From the NCBI GenBank assembly GCA_013397455.1, contig VYZB01000524.1, forward strand, positions 401,398 to 465,397: 64,000 bases of DNA, written 5' to 3'. The notes under the pieces were generated by a model. It was not told the origin of the DNA and searched no databases. It saw only the letters and a program-made list of their open reading frames with translations. This document shows, piece after piece, positions 1-12,532 of the stretch (within the stretch, counting starts at the first letter, position 1; each line of letters starts with the position of its first letter). The translations under genes and the position numbers were made by a program. Source of the stretch: Crotophaga sulcirostris (lineage: Eukaryota; Chordata; Aves; Cuculiformes; Crotophagidae).

Positions 1-3000
1 AGCCGAGTGCCGGGTGGCGCAGTCGGCAGGGCTGAGGGGAGGACAGCGGGGGCGGCGAGCGGTGATCCACACTGCGGCTGGCACGCAGGCTGGCAGGGCC
101 CCAGCCCCCAACTCCCGGCATCGCCGCGCCCCCCGTCGCGGCCCAGCACGACTCCTGGCCCTGCAGCCTGCGCGCTCTCTGCCGCGTCCGTCTGCGCCGA
201 TGCCCAGGAATAATCTGGCAGCAACACCAAGCCAGGGCTGCGTCCACCTACCGCTCCGTGTGAGTGATGGGAGCAGACAGGGGGAGAGGAGCCAGCTGGG
301 CCCCTCTCTGGTGCTGTGGGCCTCTGATAACGCCGGATTTGGGTCCTGCAAACCTGCGACAAGAGGGATGCCAGCACAGGGGAAGCAGTTAAGCTTCCTA
401 TCACCTGCAGGGCCGTGCTTCCTCAGGCCCTACCAACCACCCTGCGTCCCTGCAGGCAGCACAGAGCCTCCATGGCAGGAGGGTGCACACACACACCCCA
501 AACCCCCACCACCATGCCCTCCGCTGAAGCACAACATGAGTCCTGTCCATGTCCTGCACCCCAAGCTCGCATCCCAGCTGCAGAGCCTCCAGGGTCTGCA
601 TTAAGAGGCTGATTTGCAGATTGCAGCTCCTGACACAGTGCTCCAGCCCAGCTAAGGCCGGTGGGTTGGTTATTATATTGACAGCATAAACGTATCGCAA
701 ATTGCCTGAATTAGCCGTGTGCCATGAACAGGTTTATGGATAATGGGATGCACAGCCCTTTCAGGAGCAGGCAGCCTGCAATCCAGTTAGAGAGCTTCAG
801 CCCCAGCGTTCCCTGCTGGAAGATGAGTTGAATACACTGGACAAAACCCAATGACTTCAGTGTTCAAGTAGAAATGCCCTGTGGGCAGGATCCAGTCCAG
901 CTAGCACAGCCTGCTCACCCAGCTGCCCCCACCTCCTTCGTCCTCCTCACTGGATTTTTTTGCTTCCTGAGAGAAAAAATTCCTCTTCTCTACCCCAGAA
1001 GACACTTTCCTGTCGGGTGTGGGGAAGGGGATCATGTTACACTCCACTCCTGCGCCCAAATTGCAGAGCGAGGACTTTGGGCAAGATCTCCTGTTGAGCA
1101 CCCAGGGCTTGGACTCTGAATTCAAACTCCTCAGCTGCACTGGCTCAGCTCCAAGGCTGCCCAGGTCCAAGGTCACCTCTTGCAACAGCTTGAACAGGAT
1201 GCAAGGCAGGACCTAAGGGCTGAATTTGCTCTTGCGGAGTTTTCTTTGTAGGGCTTGATCTGATCATGGGGGTATTTTATCTATGTTTAGCTTTTGGGTT
1301 TCTTGCAACAAGGCATTCCCCAACTTCTTCCCAGAGACTCATTCAGACTGAAAGGGGTTGGGTCACTGGTTAAAGCATGGCCAGTCTGATGTCCTCAGCC
1401 AGGTTTTCGTCCCAGCCTGCAGCCTCTCAGCCTGGACCTGAACTCTTCTGAGTGTTTTTGGGGAGATACGGGGTGCCATGCCACGGTCTGGAGGGCATCA
1501 CCATGGGGCACAAGAAGGTCTAGAGACGCCCTGGCTCCACGTGCATCCCTACTCTGCACCCCTACAAGAGCAGTGGCTTTAAAAAGTGGCTTATTAATGT
1601 CCACCAGCATCTTGGTGCAGCAGGCACCAGGCAGGAGCAGGCAGGGCAGAGACACAAGGAGAAAGCCAGCAGTGGTGGGAGAGGGCCAGACTCGCCTCCC
1701 CGCACAAGCGCTTCTCCTCAACGAAGCAGCGAGGAAGCAAAACTGAGAAGTGTCTAAAATTAGAGCTGCCAAACCCCAGCTGGGGAAGCCTGGAAAGATC
1801 CCCAGGCCCTGGAGCCTTGGGCGAGCTGCATAAAAGGCAGCAGAGGGGAAGGGAAGGGAGCTTGGGAATCGCAGCAAGTAGAGCAAGGCACAGTGGGAGC
1901 AGGGAGCGCATGGCTGCCTCCCCCCCACCCTGCACCCCACCGCCTGCTCACACCACCCCCCTCCCCAGGCACACATGGAGATGGATGTGCACCCCACACC
2001 GCAGCCCCATGGGGCTCAGGACCTGCTGTCCCTCCATGGCCATCCATTTTGGAATGCAGCTACACCAGCACATTGGGGACAAGGTGCATATGAGTTGCAA
2101 GCATCCCCTAGTCAGACATCCTGGCTTGTCTGTCTCTCCAGGAGACCCACGGTGCCTGGAGAGGTCCAGGCAACCCAGGGGCTGAAAAACACATAGCTGA
2201 GCCATTCCTCAAGGGGGCTCGTGGCCCCACGTGGTGTTCCCTGCCTTGCACCATGCCACAAAGCAGGGTGCGTTTCTGGAGGAGCAGGGATACCTGAGGG
2301 GGTCAGAAGCTGGGTGACCTGGGCCATTGGTGTCCTCACAGAGACTTGGACATTAATCTCCACCTGGCAAACCAGTCACCCCCCCCAACCTACACACGCC
2401 ATTGTATATATTCCTGTCCAGGAAGACATGATCAATGGGTTAAAAGCAGTTTTACCATCAGTTTACCCAGTGCAGCTGAGGTCCAAGACACCAACCCTCA
2501 GCATCCCCCTGGTTAGCTCCTCCAGCACAGGGGAGAAGGATCAGTCCAACAGACATCCCAAGGCTTCTGTGGATTCACAGAGCAGGAGCTCAGCCAGCAC
2601 CAGCCCGGCCCCAGCAATGTGGATAGCAGGGTCACCAGCCGTGCACCAGATAGACAACCAAAACCTGAAAAAGCAGCAGCTTCACAGGCAGTTGGTGACT
2701 TTGCACTGAATTTGGCTTCCCAGACCCTATTTGTCATGATCAAAGCAACCGAGGTTTAGCACCAGCTTCACTGAGCTCAAGAGATGCTATAAAATGGCTG
2801 AGTCAAGGGCAGGTCTCTATCAGCTCCCTCAGCAACTGCAAAAATCACAAAGGCAGCCACATCCCAACACCTGGTGAATGTCTGGTCCCTGCCTTCCCTA
2901 GGCCAGGGGCTCACTCTAAGCAGTCCTTTATGCATACCACAGAGTCAGACCCTAGCCACTTAATTTGGAGTAAATCACGCCCTGCTTGACATTTGTCCAT

Positions 3001-3290
3001 GACTCAGTGCTGGATACATGCAAAATCACCCAAGGAGGAGGTAGACACAGTGGACAGGAGTTGTAAAGAAAGGGATGCTCTGGGAGCATCTTGCCCTGAG
3101 CTTGTGTCTGCCTGTACTCCTGGCAGCCTCTGATCCACCCGGCTCTGCTCCACCACCCCACCTCCTGCCTCCGCATGGTTGGCACCACAGGATGGGCACC
3201 CAATGGAAAGGGGGCTGGATGGCCATGGAGGACTGGTTGGGACCAGACAACTGAGCAAGACTGGTCACCAGGAGATGCGGTAGCAGAGCT
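1..3290. other. No gene seen; CpG-rich left edge
   Basis: The first 220 bases are dense in CpG and could be the edge of a CpG island belonging to something outside the window. The rest is GC-rich single-copy sequence with no recognisable exon or repeat. The longest open frames (for example 2221-2709 plus and 1395-1997 minus) are low-complexity Pro/Ser/Gly-rich translations without any known domain. Confidence 0.5.
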
Positions 3291-3299
3291 GTTACTGGG

Positions 3300-3990
3300 G
3301 AGAGGGTAGGACGGGACAGGAGAGGCAGAGAGGGATGAGACAGCCACGAGATGGTGGAATGCCATGATGTGTGAGAGGACCATTGGGACAGGAAATGATG
3401 GGACAGGGTAAAACAGAGGGGATGGGGAGGGATAAAATAGATGGGATGCAATGGGACAGAATAAAACAGAAGGGATGGCATGGCATGGGAAGGGATAAAA
3501 CAGAGGGCATGGGATGGGATGAGACAGAATAAATCAGGGAATAGGAAAGGAGGGGAGGGAAGGGAAGGGAAGGGAAGGGAAGGGAAGGGNNNNNNNNNNN
3601 NNNNNNNNNNNNNNNNNNNNNNNNNNNNNNNNNNNNNNNNNNNNNNNNNNNNNNNNNNNNNNNNNNNNNNNNNNNNNNNNNNNNNNNNNNNNNNNNNNNN
3701 NNNNNNNNNNGGGAAGGGAAGGGAAGGGAAGGGAAGGGAAGGGAAGGGAAAAAGGATGGGATGGCATGGCATGGCATAGCATGGCATGGCATGGGAAGGG
3801 ATAAAATAGAGGAGAGAGGATGGGATTGGATAGGATAGAATGGGATGAGACAATAAAAGAGGTGATAGAAAGGGATGGGATTAAATGGCAATGTAATGGA
3901 ATGGTAAAAGAAAGAAAGATGGGATGGGATGAGACAGGATAAAAAAAGGGATGGGATGGGAGAGTGGGATGGACAGGAGAGGATTGAGCA
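3300..3990. repeat. GGGAA / GGGAT simple repeat with internal gap
   Basis: Degenerate GGGAT, GGCAT and GGATAAAA units flank a near-perfect GGGAA array (about 3548-3589 and 3711-3750) interrupted by Ns. Translations of this block are runs of Pro-Phe-Pro-Ser-Leu or Gly-Lys-Glu and are not genes. The G-rich strand has GGG every five bases, so quadruplex formation is plausible. Confidence 0.95.
3590..3710. other. Assembly gap (121 N)
   Basis: The Ns lie inside the GGGAA array with the same motif on both sides, so the missing sequence is most likely more of the repeat. Confidence 0.98.
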
Positions 3991-5914
3991 GGGACTGGAT
4001 GAATGGAATGGAAGGGACAAGAAGTCCTCCTGGGAACCATCTCAATGTGGCCACACCAGGGCTGTCCAGGAAGAGCCCAGTGCAGTACACTGGCCCAGCA
4101 GCCCCAGCAATGCCCAGCAGCCCTGCTGCCTGCCCTGAGTGCCTCGCTGGGCACTGCGCTGCAAGCAGGGAGCTACGTGTGAGGCCCAGCGCAAACATCT
4201 CCTGCTTTCCCATGGGGAAGCGAATTGCTCCCTGGAGCATGAGATCTGATTAGATTCATGACACACCGCAGCGCCGCGACGACGCAATGGCCGGGCCTGC
4301 AGTGCGCGCCCTGTGCCCAGCTCATGTCCTTGGGGGCATCAGGGGCTGATGCGCAGCGGGAGAGGCAGGGATGGCATGGGGAGGGAGCAGCACTATCCTG
4401 CGGGATGTGTCCAGGCTGAGACATGGGGGGTGGCAAGGACAGGGTCAGGGTTGGTTGCCAATGTGCCAGGTGGTGAGCTCAGCTCAGTTGGTTGCACACC
4501 CACCCGGGACAGCCACCATCCCTGGGCACCGCAGGAGGGATGGGGGGAGGGTCTGCCCCACAAGGTTGGTTGCCCCATTGCTGCCTCCCGCTGGATGCAC
4601 AGTGATGCTCCCTCCGGCTGGTGAAGCAGCTGCTGTGCTTTGGGCAAGCCCAACTCACCCATCCTGCTGGGGCAGCAGCTCGCTGAGCCCCAGAGAGCCT
4701 CAGGCAGCTGGAAGCAGGGCGAGCTGCACGGCCAGGAGAAGAGGTGTCTTTAAAGGCCTCTCAAGGCAACAAACAGTACCTGTTCTGCAGTTTACCCTTC
4801 ACATTTGCTGCCTCTAACGGTTTCTAAGGGATGCCTGCCTCTTTATTTGAGATCTTTCAACAGCTGTCTGATAGAGGAGACCTTTATCTTCCCTCTCCCG
4901 GGCTCCCATCCAACACCAGGCTCTGGAGGTGGGGGGGAACTGAAAAAAAAACAGAATTCACTCCTGACCGAGAGCCTCACCTAATCCACTGCGTGTGGAA
5001 AATTACTGCCACTGCCCGGCACCCAGCCCTGGCCCCCTTCCACCCCTGCCAGCCAGTGCCAGCTCCTGAGGCTTTTGTGCCTGGGTTTTTTTTCTCTCCT
5101 CTTCCTGCTGGGAGAATGGGAACTTCAGCGCTTGGACAAACCCTTGAGAAACCAACTTTACATGTGCTTGGGGCACTGAGTCGGTTTTTTATTTAGGATT
5201 TGCCCAGAGTCCCTGTTCAGGCTTACAACCCCACCCGACAGCCCACCACCCAGTATCAGCAGACCAGGGACCACCTGTGCCAGGAGCATCACTGGGAGCC
5301 TGCTGAGCTGTGCCAGCACTGCAGGATGTGGCAACAAGCTTTCCCCCTCCAGGCACAGGTCACCAGGTCCTGCTCAGCACGGTGCACAGCCCTGCCCCAT
5401 CCCTGGCCACCTCACAGTTACACTTCCACCCCAAAGGGTACGGTGGGAAGAAGCTTTTCAGGATGGTGTCAAGCTTCAGGGCAGGTGACCTCCCTCCTCT
5501 GCTCAATACAGACACAAGGCCAGAGTCACCTGTTCCACCTCAAGATATCTGCAAGTCAATCTGTGCAAATGAAATTTTCCCACCCTGGATGGCTCTTTCA
5601 CAGGCAGAGAGACCAAAGCACTGTGAGACTTCCTCTGGGCTCTTGCAGCATCTTCTTTGGCACAAAATAGATTGTACCCTGGGGTCCACTGCTCAGGCCC
5701 TTGCTGTCCCCAACAGATGAAGGCACCAGTCTGTGTTTGTGCTCTCCACAGCAGCTGCCCACTCAGCATCTCCTCTTGTCTACAGCACATGCAACTGTAT
5801 GGTCCTATAACATGTTGAAAAGCAGTGTGGAAATCACTCGGTGATTCACTTCCTGGAATTGGAATAAAGGCATGTTAGGTGCAGAGTTTTTTTGTTTAGT
5901 AGGCCTGGTGCCAT
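3991..5914. other. No gene seen
   Basis: Single-copy GC-rich sequence. Open frames here (up to 156 codons) have no recognisable domains and several overlap on both strands, as expected for GC-rich non-coding DNA. Confidence 0.5.
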
Positions 5915-5975
5915 TGGGTTGATGGTTGGACTTGGTGATCTTAGAGGTCCTTTCCAACCTTAATGATTCTGATAC
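5915..5975 (+). mobile_element. CR1 LINE 3'-end fragment
   Basis: The sequence GGACTTGGTGATCTTAGAGG followed by TCCTTTCCAACC and an ATGATTCTGAT tail is the 3' terminus of a CR1 element. Only the last 60 bases or so remain. Confidence 0.85.
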
Positions 5976-6990
5976 CCTGGGCAGAGTTTTTCCTCAAGGA
6001 AGAGCTGCACAAACCTTCCCACACTGCTGGCTGGTTGTTATCCCCAGGTCAGAGTTAGGGAAACTGAGTCATGCAGTGGTAAATCCCAGATCTTAGAGAA
6101 AGGTTGTTTGGTTAATTTTGTCATGCCTGTAAATATCAGGCAGAAAAAAAGAAATGCAAATTGTTTCCTATGGCAAATAAACCCACGGGAGCTGCCCACC
6201 TTACCTCCTGCATTCCCTGTTTCACATCATCTCGTGGCCCGTTCAGACTGAGGCATCGCAATCCCTGCGCCATGTGCAACTCCAGACTTAGCATCTCCTC
6301 CTCATCGCTTTGGGATCAGCTATGTAAATCACAGGGGATTTTCTTTCTTCATTCCTCGAATGGTTTCCAAGCTATAAAGCACTTCCAGCAGAGCTGCCAA
6401 GCTAAACCTGTGTGATCTTGCCCCGGACCACTGAGATCTGAGCCCTGAATACACTCCATGGCCATACCCAAAGGGACCTCAACGGCCACCTCATCCCAGC
6501 TGCGGGGAGGAAAAGGGAGGGGACAATGAAGCAAACCCATTTCCTAATCTGGAAAGTGCAAAGGCAGTATCTGCCCGTGCACAGGCTGAGGTTACAAATA
6601 CAAACGCAGCCCAACTGCAGCAGTACTGGTGCCAAATATTTATAGTTCAACTGCAACTCTCGTCCCTCCACAGGCCTGGGAGTTGAGAGGCAGCTGCAGC
6701 ATGGCTGGGTGGGTGGAGAGATGGAAAACACTGTTGCTTTGGGCAAATAAAGCAGGGGGAGGCTGGATTCACGCTTGTGTGGGTCATCATGCTTTGGAAA
6801 TGTCAGCCCCCTGCGCAGCCACCCCGCCAGCACTGGGACACGACGCCAGAGCAGCCACTGTGGCTGGCTGGATGCTCAGGTCCACGGACTGGAGGAAGGG
6901 CACTGGGTAAGCTTTGGCTAAGAGGGGACACTGGTAACATTTTCTGAAGTGTCTTCAGGATTTCAGCAAAGGAATGGAAATTGCAGGCAT
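5976..6990. other. No gene seen
   Basis: Single-copy sequence of moderate GC with no recognised exon, repeat or RNA gene. Confidence 0.45.
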
Positions 6991-7269
6991 CATAGAATCA
7001 TAGAATCATCCGAGTTGGAAGGGACCCAAAAGGATCATCGAGTCCAACTCCCATCCCTACATAGGACAATCCCAACATTCACACCATGTGACTGAGGGCA
7101 TTGTCCAAATGCTTCTTGAATACTGGCAGACTGGGTGCCACAACTGCTTACCTGGGTAACTCTTCCAGTGCTCCACCACTGCTGGGTGAAGAACCTCTTC
7201 CTAATATCCAACCAAAACCTCCCCTGGCATTACCTCTAGTCCTATCATGGGTCACCAGAGAGAAGAGAA
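6991..7269 (-). mobile_element. CR1 LINE 3' fragment
   Basis: The plus strand begins with CATAGAATCATAGAATCATC, the reverse complement of the CR1 tail, followed by GTTGGAAGGGACC and the usual 3' UTR sequence. The copy is 5'-truncated and inserted in minus orientation. Confidence 0.95.
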
Positions 7270-8479
7270 TTGGGTACCTAAATAGGAGTAAGGCAATTGA
7301 AATCCACTCTGGATCAGGCTTTTGATTTACTCTTTAACCATACACTAAGAAAGCCTCTTGAAAGATAAGGACTGTGTTATAGGCACATGGTAGGTGCTCC
7401 TCTAACCTGGTCTCCCATTTCCACAGGGCCCAATGCCAGGTGCCCGGGGAACAGACTACAAAGGTGGCTGGTGTGTGTAATGCTTCCTTGCCCTCCTGGT
7501 TTCCCAGACATTCATGGAGCGGGGTTTTCTGAGCTAGAGGGGTGCTGCCTTTTTGTTTAAGAACTCTTCATGGGTTTTTTCCTTCTGTCTTTCAACTCTC
7601 ATGCCTCCCATGGGAAGCTGGAGCACCCGTTCCCCCTGCAGCAAGGAGCTCCTCTTAAGGATGCTCCAGAGAACAGGCATCTCCTTAGGATTTCTTTTAA
7701 CCTGGCTCCTGCTAACTTCATTTCACCTTGTTTCCAATTGGTACATGAGAAGAGACAGCAAACGACCATTCATTTTCTCCCTGCTGTTCAGAGGTCTCCG
7801 CTTCCAGGAACCAGATCTTTCACCAGAGGGAAAGAAGGTCCTGATGACAGAGAACCAAATGAGTTCACTCCCCTTGTCATGGACAGCTTTGGAAGTGGTT
7901 TTCTTTTCTATTCCTGACCAAAACAAAGACATGCAGGAAGAAAATCCTGTCCTGCCACATTTGCAAGTTCACTGCAGTTCACCAGTGACCTTGGAGCTCC
8001 CCCGTGTTCTCAATGCTACTTCCAGGGGTGGCGAAAATGAGTCACAGAGCAATGACTTAGATTTCTTCTGGTTGCCTTGTAACTCCAAGTGCGAAGGTAA
8101 AAAATGGCTCCCATAGTCCAGTCATTGCTTTTGGAGCTCAGTCCAGCCAGCTTCACTTTTCCTTGCTGGATTTATCCTCATCACTGCTGTTTATTCTCCT
8201 GACTAGCATTTAGCACCTGAAATAGAGAGAGCAGGTAAACTGGGGCACCAGGGGGGCTCCTGCAGCCTAATCAAAATCCCACAGAAAGGTGGGAACACGG
8301 GGTTAGGTACAAGCACACCTGGACCCTTTGTCCCCTGGATTCCTGGGGAAGCAGGATGGGGTGTGGCATGACTGCAGCCCCACAGCTCATGGAGGGGCTG
8401 TGTGGTACCCGGGGAGTCTGGCAGCAGAGACAGGGATGCAGAGGCAGGGATGCCAGCACGGGCTCACCAGCCCCAGCCA

Positions 8480-8610
8480 GGCAGCTGATTAAAATGCAGT
8501 CCGGCCACCTCGGCCTGCCCCACCGTCTCCCGGCTTTAAATAATGGCTTAATTATCTCATTTACATTTGGCTCCTTTCAGGGAGGCACTGCAGTTGATTA
8601 ACATTTTCCC
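8480..8610. promoter_or_regulatory. Candidate conserved non-coding element
   Basis: A short AT-richer block in GC-rich DNA with clustered homeodomain-type cores (TTAAATAATGG, CTTAATTATC, TTGATTAACA). The enhancer role is inference from composition and motif density only. Confidence 0.3.
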
Positions 8611-9714
8611 TCCCGGTGTCTCGCACTGCATCCCACCCTTCCCATGCTGCTGGTCCCACTCCCCTGGGCATGGCTCCGTGGCTCCCATCACCATCACCCA
8701 CCACAGCTGGCCTCCAGCCCTGCTCCTCTGCTTGGGTCAGGGCTCTCCAGGGCTCTGGAGATGCAAATCCCCGCCTTGTAGATGGCCACAACAGACATGG
8801 GTGCTGGTGGGTGGCAGTAGATGCCCTGGCTGCACAGCCCCACAGTGAAGGCTCTCCCCATCTTCACACCAGGTGCTGGTGCTGGTCGGTGTCCTGCCAT
8901 TACTTTGCTGCTGCCACTGCCCTGATGTCTCCCCACATTCCTGTTTCCACCCCTCACTGGGCAGCTTTTAACTTCCTTTTTTGTCTCCTCTTTTTGAATC
9001 TCCTTTGAAAGCTCCAGTCAAACACTGAATTCCTTTGAAGAAGAAAATGGCTCTGTGTGTTGCCCTTTCTCACCGGCTGGAGCTATGAGACATCCCAGAG
9101 CCCAGCCTGGAGAGGGGAGCTACTGATCAGTGGTTGCCCCAGCTCCAGGTGCATCCCCAAGGGCGTGTCTGCAGGAGACCAGAAATGGAGGCATCCACAA
9201 CCCTCATCTCCCAGACCTTCTGAGCTGTCTCTCAGGTTTCCCAAAAAGCCTAGTTTGTGCTCCTATGTCACTTGGGGCCTTTGGGAGGATTCAGTGGCCC
9301 CTGCAAAGCTGAAGGGGAGGTTTTGCAGCAAATCCATGTGTAATTAGCTCCCCAGAGGCCTAAGGCCATGAGGCAAAGAAAATGCCAGGAGGATGCGTGC
9401 AGCATTGTTCTGCCTGTTCTCCCCACCAACCCATCACACCATACCCCAAACTGAGACGGGACCTCACAGACAGGGAGGAGAGGCCACCAGAGCCCTATCT
9501 TACCAGTGCTGGGCTGACATAGCCAGGCTGGGGCAGATGAATGTCTTTAAGGCTTCTCGGTACATCTGCTTATTGCTGCATGAACCCATGCCCCAGCAGC
9601 CCCTTTTCCCCCGCCTGCTCCATCCTCTCATCCCCCTTCCCTGCTGCATCCTTCCCTGGGCTTGGCACGGCCAGCCGAGCCGCAGCACAGCGTTGCAAGC
9701 CGTACCACTGAATT

Positions 9715-10250
9715 ACAGTCTCCTGCGTGAGTGGCAGATGTTTTCAGATAGTCCTATTGATTTTATGTAGCCTCCAAAACCCTCGTTCCTGCTGCTAATT
9801 TAGCTGGGACAGCCGCCTCGTCCCTGCTCCCGATGCCGTGTGCAGCAAAACCCTTTGATCCACTCCCTCTCGCTCCCTTCAAACAGCCCCCCCATTGCCA
9901 GAAGAGTTTGTGCTTTGGTGTAGAGGTGCTCTTTTTGGAACATATATTTTTAATGGGTATTTCAGACGTGGCGCAGGCACGAGGGAGCAATTCTCCTGTG
10001 CCCTTGTATTTACATATTTTCCAGCATGCACGGCACAGGCAGGGGAAGGTTTCACAGAGGGAGCGCAGCAAACAGGAAGGAAAGAGCTTTGTGCTTTGTA
10101 TTATCAGGGCCCAATTACAGCCGGAGAGGCAGAGAGCCCATCCGGGTATTGCCCTCTCCAGCCAGTCCAAGCTGCAATTATAGCACTCACCAGGCTCAGC
10201 CAGAGCTGGAAAAAAACATATCTCGAGAGCTTCAGAAGTGATCGCTATGT
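9715..10250. promoter_or_regulatory. Candidate conserved non-coding element
   Basis: A repeat-free island with AT-rich runs (for example ACATATATTTTTAATGGG near 9939-9957 and CTGCAATTATAGC near 10170) set in GC-rich sequence. It has no convincing open frame. Regulatory function is inferred. Confidence 0.3.
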
Positions 10251-11029
10251 CACTCTTCGAGGCACGGGGATTTTAGGGCACCATCTGCTCACTCTGCTCT
10301 GCCAACACAGATCCTAAAAACTCCTGGGTTTCACCTGGCTTCTGAAAGAAAATAAAGGCTAGGGGGAACATGGATGCTCCCCTCTGTGCTGGCAGTGAGG
10401 ACTGGACAGTGGGGAGATGATGCTGCAGGGAGGGGGCTGCAGGGATGCAGCTGGTGGTCCTGCCAGGGTGTGCGGAGGACATAGGAGGAGATCCCACAGA
10501 GCAAAGGTGGTGGGAGGTGTGGAAGGAAGCTGGGATGAGGTTCTCCACTGCCACTGCGAGGGCAGACAAGCCCCATAGACTCCATGAGTCCCAGACCTGA
10601 GGCATTCCCCAGGTTTTTCTGCTAATGTTGTAACCCCAGGAGCTGGCAGGAGCCCTCTGCGTTGTGGGGAAGGACAACACACCCGCAGATCCCCCCTGGG
10701 GCAGGTCACACCATCACTTCTGAGGCTATACAAGCCATCCAGGCCACCTAGCACCACCCCAGGTTGTTTGCCCCAGCAAGACACCCTGCCTTTCCTGCAG
10801 GCTTGACTGCCCTCAAGGTGGTTAACAACACTGCGACAAGGATGTGTTGAAGCCAGGAATGGTGGCATTGCTGTCTGAGGACCCCAGCACAGAGAGGCTG
10901 CCTCTGCAGGGGAACCAGGCACGGATCAGTGCTGCTCCCAGCCTCCCGTCATGGACCACAGAAAGATCCTCTGCCAGTGACGGCATTTTCCAACTTCGCA
11001 GGGCAGTTTCTAGGCAATGCACTGAAAAA

Positions 11030-11520
11030 ACTAAGCTGCAGAGTCAGTAGGAAGAGAGAAAAAGAGCTATATGGGAGTATTGTGTATCGTGCTAAACCCA
11101 GCGAGCTCTATTTTTGAGCCAAACCAACAAATACCTCAGCGGTGCGAGTTTCTCAGCTGCAGCGGGCAAGTCAGCGAGCCAACGCTGACCTCCAGACGCT
11201 GCAAGGACGAAGAAATGTACGCAAGCAGAGCTCGTCCCACTAAACTGAACACACCAAGTACCACCCCACTGCTGTAAAGGCATCCAAGTTCTGTTATCTT
11301 TGCAGCTCTTCCAGCCTCAAAGTCCTGCCTGGCAATTACATACATTTTCAGGTCTAAATTTGCTGACCTGTCTCTAGACATATGCTGTATGATATGATAT
11401 GGAGCATTTGGGCATAGACTGCCACGCAGCAGCGCCGTCTGCTTCCGAGCACTCATGCTGGGGCACTCTCTGCTCCTTCGGCACTGAAAAAACTATGGAT
11501 TAATATTGCAACATACAGGA
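11030..11520. promoter_or_regulatory. Candidate conserved non-coding element
   Basis: About 490 bases of evenly mixed composition without repeats, containing CpG-bearing, non-decayed sequence plus AT-rich stretches such as GCTGTATGATATGATATGG (about 11383-11401). It stands out from the flanks. Enhancer function is inferred. Confidence 0.3.
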
Positions 11521-12532
11521 GGCTGCTCTGCATCTCCGCACGGACAGGGAGAAGGTGAGCCTGCATGCAGAAGCAGAGTAGAGAGGGCCACGCGTGGGGA
11601 TGGAGAGCAGGACAGGGTGCATGGGACCATGGCCGGCTGCTGGTCACCCACCTCTCCCCTGCCTTTTTCCACAGCACTGACATGTCCAAACACCAGTAAG
11701 TAGAACTGGAAATGGTGCTGCAGTCAGCAAATGGGATGTGGCAAGCACTGTGAGATGCCATATTTTCCAGGTTCTCCTTGCCTGGCAAGGCTGTCCAGGA
11801 CAGTGTACCACGTTTGCTCCTGCCCTCCTCAGCCTTGGTCAGGATCTCTGGGCACAAAAATCATGCACAGCAATAATGCAGAAGACCAGAAGCTGATTCT
11901 GATTCCCATCAGTAGGCTTCAGTGTTAACAACGAAGTTGTGATAGTGCCAAAGGGGATCTGTCCCAGGAAAAGCAAGGTCTGCACACGCAGGGGTGCTGA
12001 CTGCTGTTCCCAGCACACCATGGAGGCAGGGGCTGCTCTGGCAGTCTCCTGCCTCTCCCTTGGCTCAGACACGATGAGCTGGCTCTCTGTAGGAACCCCT
12101 CCAAGCTGACGGGTTGCAGGCATGGTCAAAGCCAGATTTCCTCCTTTGCACACCGAGGGGCTGACCAGGGTGAGACACCTGAGCTACTGCAGGGAATGAA
12201 CATCCCGGATACACGCCAAAATACTTTAAGTAGCAAACAAGGATTCAGAGGCCAAATCCTGCCAAGCCAATCTCTGATTTTTCCTGGAAAAGGCTCCAAA
12301 TGTTCCCACTCGGCAGCCAGGCGACCAAGCAAGGCTCTGGGGCTTGAGCAGAGCCAAAGCATTTCCTGGGCGAAGCCCTGCAGCTCTCACTGACCAGCAG
12401 ATCACCCTGTCCCACCTGTGTGCCACGTCCAGTTCCTGGGGGCTCCCGAAGCTTGCGGAGCAGAGGACTTGTGGGAATGGCATCTGGATGAGTGAAGAAG
12501 GAGGGCAATGCTGGAGCTGCTGGCAGAGATGT

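Larger units (their letters stand above)
7270..12532. other. No gene seen; holds three candidate conserved islands
   Basis: No exon is recognised. An open frame at 7553-8116 (plus, 187 codons) and its overlapping partner have no known domain. AT-richer, repeat-free islands at 8480-8610, 9715-10250 and 11030-11520 differ in composition from their surroundings and are listed separately. Confidence 0.45.

Noticed and set aside
3300..3990. Interstitial telomeric repeat
   Set aside because: The unit is GGGAA/GGGAT of five bases, not TTAGGG.
7553..8116. 187-codon plus-strand frame, with a second overlapping 115-codon frame
   Set aside because: Two overlapping frames open together suggest chance; no domain or splice structure was recognised.
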